Assembly: GCA_036429605.1 (NCBI GenBank)
Contig: CM071589.1
Location: 3,658,001-3,722,000 of the forward strand
DNA length: 64,000 bases
Direction of reading: 5' to 3'
From: Cladobotryum mycophilum
Taxonomy: Eukaryota > Ascomycota > Sordariomycetes > Hypocreales > Hypocreaceae
Part shown: piece after piece, positions 46,952-59,061 of the stretch
Layout of the letters: each line of letters starts with the position of its first letter
Numbering within the stretch: position 1 is the stretch's first letter
Made by a program: the position numbers and the translations under genes
Notes under the pieces: generated by a model
Seen by the model: only the letters and a program-made list of their open reading frames with translations
Told to the model about the DNA's origin: nothing
The model's database searches: none

Positions 46952-49258
46952 ATGTCGTTGATCCCATATCATCCTCGTGAGGGTCGTGAAATCGTCCTGT
47001 GCGTTTTGCCTTGTCAACACCGCCCGTTTCTTCGCCCCCTGTTGTTTATCGTTGCTAACCTAATGGATGATTTTAGTCGACATCGAAATGCTGTCGTCGT
47101 GCGAGACCCAGATTCGCAACGTCTAGAGATCCGAGGTCATACTGAGTGTCCTACATGCCACCAGCCGCTAAGATCTTCTACTTCAGAGCGTCCATTCGAG
47201 CGATCATATGAAGCGAACCCTGAGTCCTACGTCAACCCGGCTTATTTTCGCATGCTTCGTGTCGGGAATGGCGATTCAGCTTCCAACATTACTCCTTCAA
47301 GCCCAATAAGGCGACTATTCAAGCCTGCACTGGCCAATGGGATCTCGGAGTCTGACCAGAGTGCTGTGGATGGAGACGCCGAGTTTATTTCCAGTACGCC
47401 AGATATTTCTCAATCAGAAGGCAGCCGGATAAAGAGAGATGCATTCACGCCCAACTATTTCAAAACATTCTTTGTAGAAGAGAGAATTCTGGGAAGAGGG
47501 GGAAAAGGTGTCGTCTTACTGGTACGACATGAGATTGATGGCTGTCATCTTGGCCATTTCGCCTGTAAGCGAGTTCCTGTTGGCGATGATCATTCTTGGC
47601 TTGAAAAAGTCTTGGTTGAAGTCGAACTGCTTGCTAAGCTGTCGCATCCGAATTTGGTCTCTTATCGTCATGTCTGGCTAGAGGATGCCAGACTCACCAT
47701 GTTTGGTCCAGCCGTACCTTGCGCCTTCATCTTGCAACAGTACTGCAATGGCGGCGATCTCCACCAATACGTTATCGGAAGTGTACCGAGAGAAGCTACA
47801 AAAGAAGAGCTCAAGGAGCGAATGCGTCGGCGATCAAGGGGAAAAGCTGAACCCCCTCGAGATCTTTTTGGGGGCAGACCACGTTTAGCCTTCGAGGAGA
47901 TATACTCCCTATTCAAAGATATTACGTCCGGAGTCGCCTATCTTCATAGCGCAAACTATATCCATCGCGACCTGAAGCCCAGTAATTGTCTGTTGCACCG
48001 CGAAAGTGGCAAGCTAACTTGCCTTATTAGCGACTTTGGGGAGGTTCAGCCGGAACATGCGGTGCGCAAATCAACTGGTTCTACCGGCACAATCTCGTAT
48101 TGTGCACCAGAAGTCCTTAGAATGGATAGCACGGGCAACTACGCAAACTTTACCACGAAATCAGACGTCTTCTCTTTAGGCATGATTCTGTATTTTATGT
48201 GCTTTGGAAGGTTGCCCTACCAAGGTGCCAACGCCATTCAGGAAGAGCTAGAAGATATTGAGCAGCTCCGAGCCGAAATTACCGATTGGAAGGGCTTTCA
48301 AGATGAACGGCGCGAACGGCCAGATCTTCCGGCAAAACTTTACATGCTGCTTAAGAAGCTGCTTGCTCTGGACCCGACCCAACGGCCAAGCGCCAACGAA
48401 GTTCTTGGTGCAATGAAGAATGAAACAAACCTTGATGGGATCCCCAAGGACAGGAGTCTAAGCCCGACTAAGGGTCTCCGTGGTAATCGAGTCCAGGCCT
48501 TGGATTCTCCTGCGACGCCCGGTACACCAATTCCAGGTGAGTCTTCCTAATGTATAAATGCCGACAGCACTTGATCTTATGGTACAACAGATCCACGGAA
48601 GCACCACCAATCTCGAAGTCGTAGCCTCACACAAGATAATTCTGATCCGTGGCCTGGTCCCATGTCTGGAGATGGAGTCAGATCACCGAATGGGTCGCCG
48701 TCCGATCAAAATCATCTACAGCCTGCCCAAGCCATGGTCAGGAGCCCTAGTCGAGATAGTTATCGGGATCTCCAACCTACCAGCCCGCGCGAGCCACACT
48801 CGCCAACCAATGGGCAAGTACCACTCTCTCCTCCCCTTCTTCTGGCGCCACCTCCTCCAGGGGCTGCAGGGTTTCCACATAGAGTAGGGCTTGCGCTGTT
48901 ACGATTTCGTGCTGTAGTAGGACTGAGTCTTGACTTTATGAATTATATTGGTCGCCTAAGCTTGTTTTTTGTCAAAATTGCCACACTTGTCCGACCTTGC
49001 TGGCCGTACATGCCCAGTCTCGAAGTGAGCATACCACTCGTTGTATTGGCTGCTCTAGATCTGGGCCTTCCGGCTAGCACAAGCTTTCCTCCACGAAGAA
49101 GACTTAGCCATGGAGATCTCATTGCGAGCCACTTTCGCAATTCAGGTCTAGGAACAAGATTGCTTTTCCTCACATTGCATATTACAGTTGTGTGGATGGC
49201 TAGCCGTTGGCATGCTTTATGTGCCAATGTCTCTCGGGATGATTGGGTGGATTGGTAA
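46952..49258 (+). CDS. iks1: IKS1-type serine/threonine protein kinase
   Basis: Exons are 46952-46998, 47077-48536 and 48591-49258, giving 724 residues. The first intron (GTGCGT...TTTTAG, 78 nt) is a multiple of three and leaves the frame open, so it could be missed; removing it gives the conserved EIVLRHRNAVVVRDPDSQ start. A CPTCHQPL motif follows. The kinase domain has the glycine loop ILGRGGKGVV (about 153), the catalytic HRDLKPSN (about 312), SDFGE and APEVL, so it looks active. The last exon adds a Ser/Pro-rich linker and three hydrophobic segments (for example VSIPLVVLAALDLGLPAS and LLFLTLHITVVWM), so the kinase is probably membrane-anchored. Yeast Iks1 is a poorly characterised kinase. 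It is convergent with the permease gene. Confidence 0.88.
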
Positions 49259-49788
49259 GAATAAGCGTTTCGTGTTTCACAACTCAAGCTTTAGCGAGTG
49301 AATGCGAGCGAGTACATGGTTTCAATATTCATCTGGCCCAATCCGATCAGATGCGTGGCGCCGTATGATTAATATTTTCAATACGGATCACACCATGTAC
49401 ATGATTCCGCCTCTCTGCTCTGAAGCATGGGTTGATAACCAAGAGTTGTATTATTTAGTGACGAGGAGGAATGACTGGCGCTGGCGTTGTTTGGGGTTAA
49501 CTTTACGAAAGAAAAGGAAAAGCACAAGTTGTCAAATTTATATCTCCTGCAATAAAAGTCCTGATTCTAGCATACATCTGACAATTTTGTGTCAGATAAA
49601 GGAGAAGAGTTGAGTTTTTTTGCTAACTATGTAGCTGGGAATTGTACAGGCAAACATTCTGCATCACCAATACTCAACTTGGGAGCTCAGAGTTTAAACG
49701 GACAATGACAAAAAGTGACAAATAAACCACTGAAACATCCAATGCCGATACAATAATAAACCAACCAAAGAAATCAGACAAATCAGGT
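49259..49788. other. convergent intergenic region
   Basis: 530 bases between the 3' ends of IKS1 (+) and the permease (-). No gene seen. Confidence 0.5.
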
Positions 49789-51095
49789 TCATGCCTTCAT
49801 CCATGCTCTTTTACCAAAACGCCTTCGCCGATCCATCTCAGACACAGCTGATGCCCCAGAGTTTCTAGCAGGATCAATTCGTTTGCCATCTGTGATGCTC
49901 CCGAAGCCAAAATCCGGATGCCCACCTAAGCTACCGAATATGTCGCCGATGTAGTTGGACGCCGCGATACCACGCTTATAAGTACAGTTCCAGTCGACGA
50001 GGATTCCCTTGACGATTTCAATACCGGCGTTGTAGATGTTATCGATGGCGATGTGGAAGCCGTTTTGGTCCGTGTCAGTGAGGTGTTGCCAGTCCGATCG
50101 CTCGGGAGGGGGCCGGTCAAAGTTTGAGCCGGTGCGCATGGCGATGATCCTGCCAAAGTCGACGAGGTTCTGGATGGCGGCGCGGATGAGGACCTCGAGG
50201 GTTGCGTTGTCTTCCTGGGCGCTCATGCAGTAGACGCCCGTGCCGTTGGTCCAGAGGGTGGTGGTATTTTCAAAGGCCTGGGCGAGGCGCATGCCGGAGT
50301 AGTAGACGTCGCTGGTGGCGCTGTCGCATTTCACAATGGTTGGGGGACGGATGGCCATGCGGTAGGAGTTTCCTGCTACGGCGTACATGGAGCGGTACTT
50401 TTGGGGCTGCTCGTCGTCTCTCAGGGTGGCCTTGGAGGCGAGGTGATAGGCGGCATCGCGAAGGTTGTCGTTGAGCTCGAAGACTTCGGTGCCGTAGGTG
50501 ATGCAGGGGTATTCGAGGGGGTAGTCCCGTCCGTAGGATATGTACCCGGTTGGCCAGTCGGGGGAAGCGACCTGGGATCTATCTCGTACTGCAGGGCGAC
50601 TTGGACGGCATATCGCGAAAGGGCAACGCTTCCTATGGTTGCGTGCCGGGGGTTTACACCGGCGATGCCAGCGAGGAGAAAGTACGTCTTTGAGAGGTCG
50701 AACTTGTTGGACAGGACGAGGGCCATCATGGAGGCGGCCGAGTTGATCTCGCCCTCGCCGACGGTGAGCTGACAGACATTGCTGTTCTGGGTGCAGTAGA
50801 CTCGGGGGAAGAGCATGGACAGTCCCGGGGCCTCGATAGCCTGGGAGGTGAGGTTTCCGAGGCCAGATTCAGGGAAGCGATCGTACCACACTTTTGCTTC
50901 AGGCGTCCACTGTCCAACATGTTAGTTGAGAGGGGGTATTGATCTCTGGAAGAAAAAGGAGGGAGAGGGGAGGGGAGGGCAAACCATGGAAATAATCATG
51001 ACTTTTGGTGCAATCTTTGGAGATGGTTCTGCGCTTACAAGACCACCAAGAGTCAATGCTGATACAACAGCGGTTAGTATGACAATGGGGATCAT
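49789..51095 (-). CDS. purine nucleoside permease (NUP family), one apparent frameshift
   Basis: Exon 1 is 51095-50985 and exon 2 is 50909-49789. The intron has a weak GTTTGC donor but a good CTAAC branch site and GACAG acceptor. The N-terminus MIPIVILTAVVSALTLGGLV is a signal peptide or anchor, and PKIAPKVMIISM...TPEAKVWY opens the family domain. Other family motifs are LTVGEGEINSAASMMALV, LAGIAGVNPRHATIGSVALS and MYAVAGNSYRMAIRPP. The family is fungal and was first described as a purine nucleoside transporter in Candida. The frame breaks at the G5 run 50560-50564 (plus strand). One extra base there restores SLPPDWPTGYISYGRDYP and a protein of about 410 residues. The domain is complete on both sides of the break, so an assembly error is more likely than a dead gene. 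Confidence 0.85.
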
Positions 51096-52293
51096 TATGC
51101 GTTTTTTCTTTTTCACTGCCAAGAGTATTTATTTGCCTGCAGTTTTTGCGGTCATGGTGAATGGTCGTCTGGAACCCCATTGGTTCATGGCAAAGGAGGT
51201 TTTATTCAAGCTTAAATACAGATGCAATTAGAGCCCAGAGGAAATGGGCCCATGACTTTGATGGCTTCATCCGAGACATTGATCCCGTTGTATTCAAGAA
51301 AAGAAGAGAAAGAAAAAGAGAGATTGGACTACAAATGTCTTGTAATACACATGCACGAAAGAAGCTTATATCGCGAGCGAGAAAAGATGGAAGATTGTGA
51401 TGGATGGTTACGCCTCCCCCCCAGCTTTTTTTGCCGGGGAAGTGAAAATGCCAAGGTCTTGGTGGACGTTGGCTTGGCGAGGACGATAAGCTAAGACGAC
51501 GACGCAAGTCTCAAGTTTCAGATCAGTTGAAGAGAGAGAGAGAGACAGGGAGGGAGAGAGGGATAAAGATATTTGAGAATGGTTCTAGCCGAGATGGGAG
51601 CTGGTAGACGAAGGGGGAAGTGAGATTGCCTTTTTTGTGTTTCTGACTCGGGGGCATTTTGCTGGACGAGGATAAATGATATCTGATACTTGACTCTACT
51701 TTTTAGAGAATACGATGTGATGATCTAGATTAGACTGGGTACATTTCTACTATGTCTAGTGTAGAACCTGTAGGGTATTGTTCTGGGATGATGCCCAGCT
51801 GCAGGGTTATCTCTGAGACCCCCTTGCCCCCCGGGTAGGAATCTTACAAGTCTAAACGTTGTTTGCTCTCTTTAATTCAATCTCTTGTTTTGTACGACTC
51901 GAGCAGCGGCCGACACATGGCCCGTGATCTGGCGAGAAAACAAAATGGTTTCGTCTCGGAAGGCTTTTGCCGTTGGGAGAGATGCAGCAGGAAGCCGAGT
52001 GAGAGGCGCGGGCGGGCTGGTACCCAATTGGCTGTGGCAGACGAGTTCTCAGTTTATGTCTGGTTTGCTTGCCCTTGAGCAGAATGTCCCATGACTTGGT
52101 ACTCCGTAGGTAAGGCAATCAACCTTTTAACAATAGTTGGCAACTACAAGTATAAAAAAAAAAAAAGGGAACTGGCATTATGATTACAAAGTAACTTCAG
52201 TGACTATGGCATGGCGGGATTGTGTTGCTAAACAAGTTAGTCGTTTTCTTGGCAAGTGTTTTCCGATATGTCAGAAGAAGGGCTAGAGAAAAT

Positions 52294-52322
52294 GGCTGGG
52301 CTGGGCTGGGCTGGGCTGGGCT
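52294..52322. repeat. (GGGCT)n repeat
   Basis: Five GGG tracts (52298, 52303, 52308, 52313, 52318) separated by CT. The spacing suits a G-quadruplex on the plus strand. Confidence 0.85.
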
Positions 52323-52712
52323 TGTTGAAGAACAGGTAGAAGTAGAAGAGAATGAGGAAGGACTTTCTGCTGGCTTCCATGGCTTTCAATGTAAATGATA
52401 TCATTGGCAAACAGAGAGATGCCAAGGTTTCTGGGCGATGCTTTGTTTGATGTGTGTTATAAGTCCCGGTTGTTTACCAAGCAAATGATGGTGTTCCGCC
52501 TCGGAATTGGGGCGGATTACGGTAAATTGTTCTGGGCTCCGATTCTCTTGGTAGTGAGCGTGCTAATCAGACAGCGGGGGGAATTAATAAGATGGAGCCA
52601 AGGAGCCTTGGAAAACTGAAGAGCGAGAGCGAGAGTCGGGGACCGAGTTAATTACATCACCATGGGCGAGCGTATGGTAGTCTAGGTCCTAGATCGTAGT
52701 AGGTAGTAGTTT

Positions 52713-52749
52713 GGATGGATGAATAGATGGATGGATAGATGGATGGATA
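52713..52749. repeat. (GGAT)n / (AGAT)n microsatellite
   Basis: Imperfect tetranucleotide repeat in noncoding DNA. Confidence 0.8.
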
Positions 52750-53961
52750 ATTCTCTCAATCATCGAGCAATGGATGCATGTTGTTGCCCTGATCGGGACT
52801 GAGTTGCCTTAGACAGCATCGTGCGTTCGGAACCTCCAGAGGCTTGCGGCACTGGAGTTGCCGGTACGCGCCACAGCGCCACGGCCAGCACCTGGGGCAT
52901 GGAACCTTGGAAGCTTTTCAGCGGCCGCGGTCCCTCCCCAAGCCTCCCAAACAGTGCCCAGTTTAACGGGGGCCCCAGTAAAAACAATAAAACTTGGGCC
53001 ATTAAATCGTGGCAGCAAAGCCATCAAGCCACGGGGGGCTGAGGAACATGAACATGGGGAGAGAGAAGCAAACCCGCTTTAGTAAACGGTTCCATGCTTT
53101 TACATATACATCATAAAGTCACAGTACAAAGTAGATAGCGGGTATTGGGGGGGGAGGCGTTTTGGTGGTGGATATATCCGGCAAACTATACAGATGGACG
53201 GCTCCTTTTTAATACTGTAATAACTCATTTCTCGAATCAGGTGGTTTCAGCCGGCGTCCCCGAGTTGAATGTCGAAAAAGGATGGGGAAGATGGAGAGGG
53301 TTGAAGACAATCAAAAGGGTATACGTAAACGCGTAAAGAGGAGATGGAGATGCGCCGAGGAGCAAAGAACAAAGAGAGTGTTGATCAGCAGCAGAAAGAG
53401 TCATACATGATGGCAGTGGGTACGTACAGTACGCAAGATAGAGAGACATCCCATGCATACAGCTCTGCAGCTAAAATCGCTGATGCATGAAAAAAAAAAC
53501 AGTGCCAAGAACCGGCCGCTAATTCGCTCGGGGTCTAGACTACAGGCGGTTGATAATGTACAGTGCACTGTATGGGTGCCCAGTCACTGAAGATCCATGG
53601 GTGCTTTGAGCATGTAGGTTCCATTGCTTCAGTGGTTACACCCACTAGATCATCACTGTAGAAGAGCCCTGAGCATTCAGTATTTGGGTTGGACGAATAG
53701 CTCCGTTAGGTAGTAGATACGTATACCAAGCGATGGATATCATTTATTTTATAGAAAGAGCCCTTGCCTAAGGGTTCTCAACTTCCATTCCCCTCAAACA
53801 AACATCCATTGTTAGAAAAACTCCCTTGTACGACAACACAAACAATCTCGCCCTTCACTCGCCTTTGCCAAGCCTGAAGGATTCGCGCTTTCGCCATTGA
53901 TCGGTGCTGCTCTTTAGCCATGTGGATATCCGCTCACAAAGGTCTCGGTTAGGGGTGTGTG

Positions 53962-54000
53962 GGCAGGCAGGCAGGCAGGCAAGCAAGCAAGCAATCAAGC
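53962..54000. repeat. (GGCA)n(AGCA)n microsatellite
   Basis: About five GGCA units followed by AGCA-like units in noncoding DNA. Confidence 0.8.
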
Positions 54001-54627
54001 ATTTCAGTCACAAGCTTCCTTGCTTCCATAGGTGGGAGACGTGGCCCTCCATCTTCTTGGTCCTCCACTGAACCCACTCCATTATCCCCAATCCAGTCAT
54101 TTCAATTCAGAGGCCAAGCCCAGCTAAGCTTGGGCCGGGGTGTGTGTCTTGTCTTTGTCCTCCATCTCTTCTGTTCTGTTCTGCACACATGGTTTGTTGG
54201 TTGCTGTTCTGCTGATTCAATGGGGCGTCCGTCCATGTCGTCTTCCTGGCTTGAAAATTACCTATTCCTGCTGCTGCTGGCCAGTGCTATCACTGTCTCC
54301 CCTACCTAGTACTTGTACCTATACAAGTACGTAGTATCAGTAACGGAGCACACTCTTCTCCATACGAGAGAGAGAGAGAGAGACGAACAACCTTAGTCTT
54401 AGACTACGAAGCACAGAGCCGCCAAACAGGGGCCACCCCAGTGCATACCTGGGTTTCCGAATGTTTTCCGGCTTTAATTGCTGACGCTTCCCATTCTTTC
54501 TACGACTACTACTATGTCATGTCGGCTTAAGAGATCTTGAGGTTTTTGTTATCTGAAACCAACAAAAAAGTCCATACCTCTCCTCTCCTCCAGATGCTTC
54601 GCCAGCATCTGCGCTTGCATCTCCTCC

Positions 54628-57600
54628 ATGGACGGAATCGCGTCTTCCAGCTCTAACCCGCGTCAACATGTCGAACAGGTTGAAACTGTCGAACCAGATC
54701 GCCAGGCCTTAGCAGCTCAAGCGTTGGCTAATGAGTTGCGCAGCGAGACGCCGCTGCCTTCCAACAACTTCGCCTTTACTCCGTCTCAACTCCACAAACT
54801 TCTTACCATCCGAAGCCTCGATGCCCTCAATCTTTTCGGTGGCCTGCGTGGTCTCGCAACCGGACTTCGCACCGATCTCACCCAAGGTCTCAGCGTCGAG
54901 GAAACCACCTTCGACGATGCCGTCACCTTCGATGAGGCCGTTGCGGCCGCGCGCGACAACCGCCGACCCGACTTCCAACCCGTCGATCCTCCGCCCGCTC
55001 GCTCCACCCTCGCATTCCAGATAGGCGAGAGCTCCAACACGCAATATGCTGACCGCAGGCGGATATTTGGCGCAAACCGTTTGCCTAGGCGACAGCCAAA
55101 GTCCTTCCTGAAGCTCATGTGGATCGCCTTCAACGACAAGCTCATGATCCTTCTTACAATCTCGGCTTGTATATCCTTGGCCATTGGCATCTACCAGTCC
55201 GTTACCGCCGACGAAGACAGCTCAAATATCGAATGGGTGGATGGCTTGACCGTTGTGGCGGCCATTGTCGTCATTGTCCTCGCCAGCGCTGCGACTGATT
55301 GGCAAAAGAACCACCGATTTGCAAGGCTTACCGAGCGAAATCAGCAGCGCGATGTCACGGTCCTACGCTCTGGCAGAGTTCAACAGGTTTCTATATATGA
55401 TATTATGGTGGGGGATATTATACACGTCGAGGCTGGCGAGGTGGTCGTGGCCGATGGTGTTCTTGTTCAATCATCAAGTCTCTACATTGACGAGTCGTCC
55501 ATTACGGGTGAATCTCGACTATTGCTCAAGACGGTTCCGGACGACCGACATCCGGCTTCTAGCAACGCGGACCCCTTCATTTTGAGCGGCACCACCGTTC
55601 GGCGTGGTGTCGGCCGCTACCTCATCACCTCGACGGGCGCCAACTCGACACATGGGAAGAATCTCATGTCCTTGGGCGAGGATGTTGGCATTACACCTTT
55701 GCAGGAGAGGCTGGGGCGACTGGGAAAGCAGCTCATCATATTTGGCGCTGTGGCCGGCTCCGTCTACTTCTTCATCCTCTTTGTTCGCTATCTTGTTCGA
55801 TTACCCCACTATAAGCACAAGCGTCCGACTCAAAAGGTAGAGGCCTTTCTTCATATCCTCATGCTGGCCATCGCCGTCGTCGTCATCACTGTCCCTGAGG
55901 GTCTGGCATTGAATGTCACCATTGCCTTGGCTTTTGCCACAAAGAAGATGTTGAAGGATAACAACCTTGTCCGTTTGATTCGTTCCGTCGAAGTCATGGG
56001 CAGTGCCACTTGCATCTGCTCTGATAAGACGGGCACTCTTACACAAAACAAGATGACCATTGTTGCTGGTCGAATAGGACTTGATAGCGGCTTTGACGAT
56101 TGCGAAGCACCTGCCTCGGGCTCTAGCGATCCGGCGCTCATCAGGCACGAGGTTAAGCGCCCGACATCGAGGCACTTCATGGCGACCCTGTCTCCCGAAA
56201 TGAAGGAGTTGATCAAGGATAGCATAGCCCTCAACTCTACGGCCTTTGAGAGAGACAACTCTGCTGATGCAGAGTTCTTCGGATCTAGCACCGAGACTGC
56301 TCTTCTATCCTTTAGTCGAGAGCATCTTGGCATGGGCGCATTGAACCAGGAACGAGCCAGTTCATCGATTGTGGCCATGCTTCCCTTTGACCCGGCCCGG
56401 AAGTGGATGGCCGTCCTGGTTAAGCTCCCTAATGGCAAATATCGCTTGCTGGTAAAGGGTGCCGCAGAAATCATTTTTGAATACTGCGCTTTCGTTATCG
56501 AGGACCCTACCTATCGGTTTACCACCACCCGTCTCGAGGAGGAGGATCGTACCGTCTTCCGCAATACTATTCAGGAGTATGCCAATAATCTGCTTCGACC
56601 GGTGGCGATTGGCTTCCGAGATTTTGACGAGCATGAGGTGTTGGGTGACACTGAAGATGATCCGGCTACTGTCAACCTTGAGTGGCTGGCATCGGGCATG
56701 GTCTTTATCGGATTCTTCGGCCTTCGTGACCCCCTGCGACCCGAAGTTGTGGAGTCGGTTCGAATATGTCAAGAGGCTGGCGTGTTCGTACGAATGGTTA
56801 CTGGCGACAACTTTCTTACTGCAAAGGCTGTTGCTTCCGAGTGTGGCATCTATACCCCTGGCGGCATTGCCATGGACGGCCCTACTTTCCGCGCGTTGAC
56901 AACAGAGCAGCGGGATAACATTATACCCCGTCTGCAGGTTTTGGCAAGGTCCAGCCCAGAGGATAAGGTTTTACTCGTCACCCGTCTGCGAGCAATGGGG
57001 GAGACGGTAGCTGTGACTGGTGACGGAACGAATGATGCGCTTGCTCTCAAGGCTGCCGATGTCGGGTTTGCCATGGGAATACAGGGCACAGAAGTTGCAA
57101 AAGAGGCTGCCTCCATCATCCTTCTGGACGACAACTTTGCTTCCATCGTCAAGGCCCTTAGTTGGGGTAGGACGGTGATTGATGCCGTGAAGAAGTTCTG
57201 CCAGGTAAGTCGTTAACGCTGGTCACATGCAATCTAATTTGACTAACACTCATCTACAGTTCCAATTCACAATCAACATCACAGCTGGTGTTCTTACCAT
57301 CGTTTCGGAGCTTGTTGGTGACTCCATCTTCACGGTCGTGCAACTGCTCTGGATTAACCTTATTATGGATATCTTCGCCTCAATGGCCTTTGCAACCGAC
57401 CACCCGTCACCGGACTTTCTTAAGAGGAAACCTGAACCCCGAAATTCGCCACTCGTTAGCATCACCATGTGGAAAATGATCATTGGCCAGGCTATCTATC
57501 AATTCTTGGCGGTGTTCCTCGTACACTACGTTGGATGGGATTTATTCGACCCCAACACCAAAGATGAAGTCGATAGACTGCAGTCACTCGTCTTCAACAT

Positions 57601-58477
57601 GTATGTGTGGATGCAGTTCTTCAACCAGCACAACTGCCGCAGAGTGGATAACAAACTGGATATTTATTATCAAGGTGTTTTAACTAATCCTTGGTTCATT
57701 GGCGTACAAGCTATTACCATCGTGGGCCAATTTGTTATCATGTTCAAGGGAGGGGAAGCCTTTGACACCGAGCCTCTGTCAGGAGCTCAATGGGGATGGA
57801 GTATGCTTTTTGGCATCCTAACACTTCCACTCGGTGCATTGATTCGACAGGTACCGGATCGGCATGTTCTAGCCCTCTTCCTTGCCATCAAGAGATTCTT
57901 CCTCTTTATCACGACTCCATTCCGTAGCTGTTTTGGCGGCGCCGCAAGAAACGGAGGAAATGGGCTGGGCCATGGGCAACAAGATATGGGAGCTGTGGAA
58001 AGCCTTGTCGTACGATCGGGAAGGACTCTGTTACATCCCATGGTACTACATCCAATGAACTCGCCATTTGGCCGCAGTGCGCACAGCACAGAGGTATCGT
58101 TGGGAAAGCGGGTAGCCACTAGTAGTACGGCAGACGTCCCCGAACAGCCAGAACTGGATCTGCAGAGCCTCATTGACACCGCGAAGCTGGGAAGGCTACT
58201 CAGGAATGAGATATTGGAGATACACCCCGGAACATCAAAGGATGATCCAATCTTGACGTGGAGATCGGATATTAGGATCCCACCAAGCCAAGACTATGCT
58301 ATTCAGAAGTATATTATAAGAAACGAGAAGAAACGAAACCTGCCAGAGCTACGGAGGAGACCGCCTCGGCGACAGCCTTCTGGAGTAGAGCCCACTCGAC
58401 CTGTTCCAGCTCGGACAAGGCAGAACTCACGGAGCTGGCTAACGTGGGAAGGATTACTAAGGTCTAAGCGACGGTGA
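54628..58477 (+). CDS. pmc1: P-type Ca2+-ATPase, PMC1 type (vacuolar calcium pump)
   Basis: Exons are 54628-57204 and 57260-58477 (intron GTAAGT...CTACAG, 55 nt), giving 1,264 residues of the type IIB Ca2+-ATPase family. Seen motifs: the actuator TGES near residue 293, PEGL in the fourth membrane helix near 421 (VVVITVPEGLALNVTIALAF), the phosphorylated Asp466 in CSDKTGTLTQNKMT, MVTGDN, and the hinge TGDGTNDALALKAADVGFAMG near 797. About ten membrane segments are present. Fungal PMC1 pumps move calcium into the vacuole at the cost of ATP, and their expression is usually controlled by calcineurin and Crz1. I did not identify a clear Crz1 site upstream. The C-terminal ~200 residues are a hydrophilic tail rich in Arg. 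Intact. Confidence 0.95.
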
Positions 58478-59061
58478 TCTCGCACTGTTTTCTTATTCAA
58501 TTTTTATTTGATTTTAGTATTTATTTTTTCCCCACCTCTCTTTCTCTCTTTATTTTTATATCCAATTTATAGAGAAATTGGAGAATTTATTAGATCGGGA
58601 TCAGGGCGTCAATTGTATTTGGGATATGGGGTTATTGGAAGGGAAATAACATTTCCCCTTTTTTTATGGGCAGATATTTTTTTTCAGGGTATAAATTACT
58701 TTGATGGGTTGATGAGGTACGACCTGTGGGACAGATAGAGATATCTAATGATACAAGCACTTCCTTGGTTCACGTTGATGCTGAGTGTTGCATGACTATT
58801 ATATGATGATCACTGGTGGGATGCTGAGATTAAAGTATTGTGTGAATTGAAGTGTGTTGAAGATGCAACAAACACTGTGATGCAAGATACAAAAAAACGG
58901 CCGATGAAATGGCCGCCTGGTTTGAGTATAAACTAAAAAAAAATACAGATATATGCCAATAAAGAAAGGGAACCGCTCATTCTAATCATCATGTTCATGT
59001 TCATGTGATGTTCTCATACCATTCTGATATCCGTACCATCGTAAAATTCATTTCACATCCT
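58478..59061. other. convergent intergenic region
   Basis: 584 AT-rich bases between the 3' ends of the Ca2+-ATPase (+) and the ABC transporter (-). No gene seen. Confidence 0.5.

Larger units (their letters stand above)
51096..54627. promoter_or_regulatory. 3.5 kb divergent intergenic region rich in simple repeats
   Basis: No coding sequence I can support lies between the permease and the Ca2+-ATPase, which are transcribed away from each other. It contains a GA-rich tract (about 51529-51563), a GGGCT repeat (52294-52322), a GGAT/AGAT repeat (about 52713-52749), a GGCA/AGCA repeat (53962-54000) and an AG run (about 54366-54382). Confidence 0.5.
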
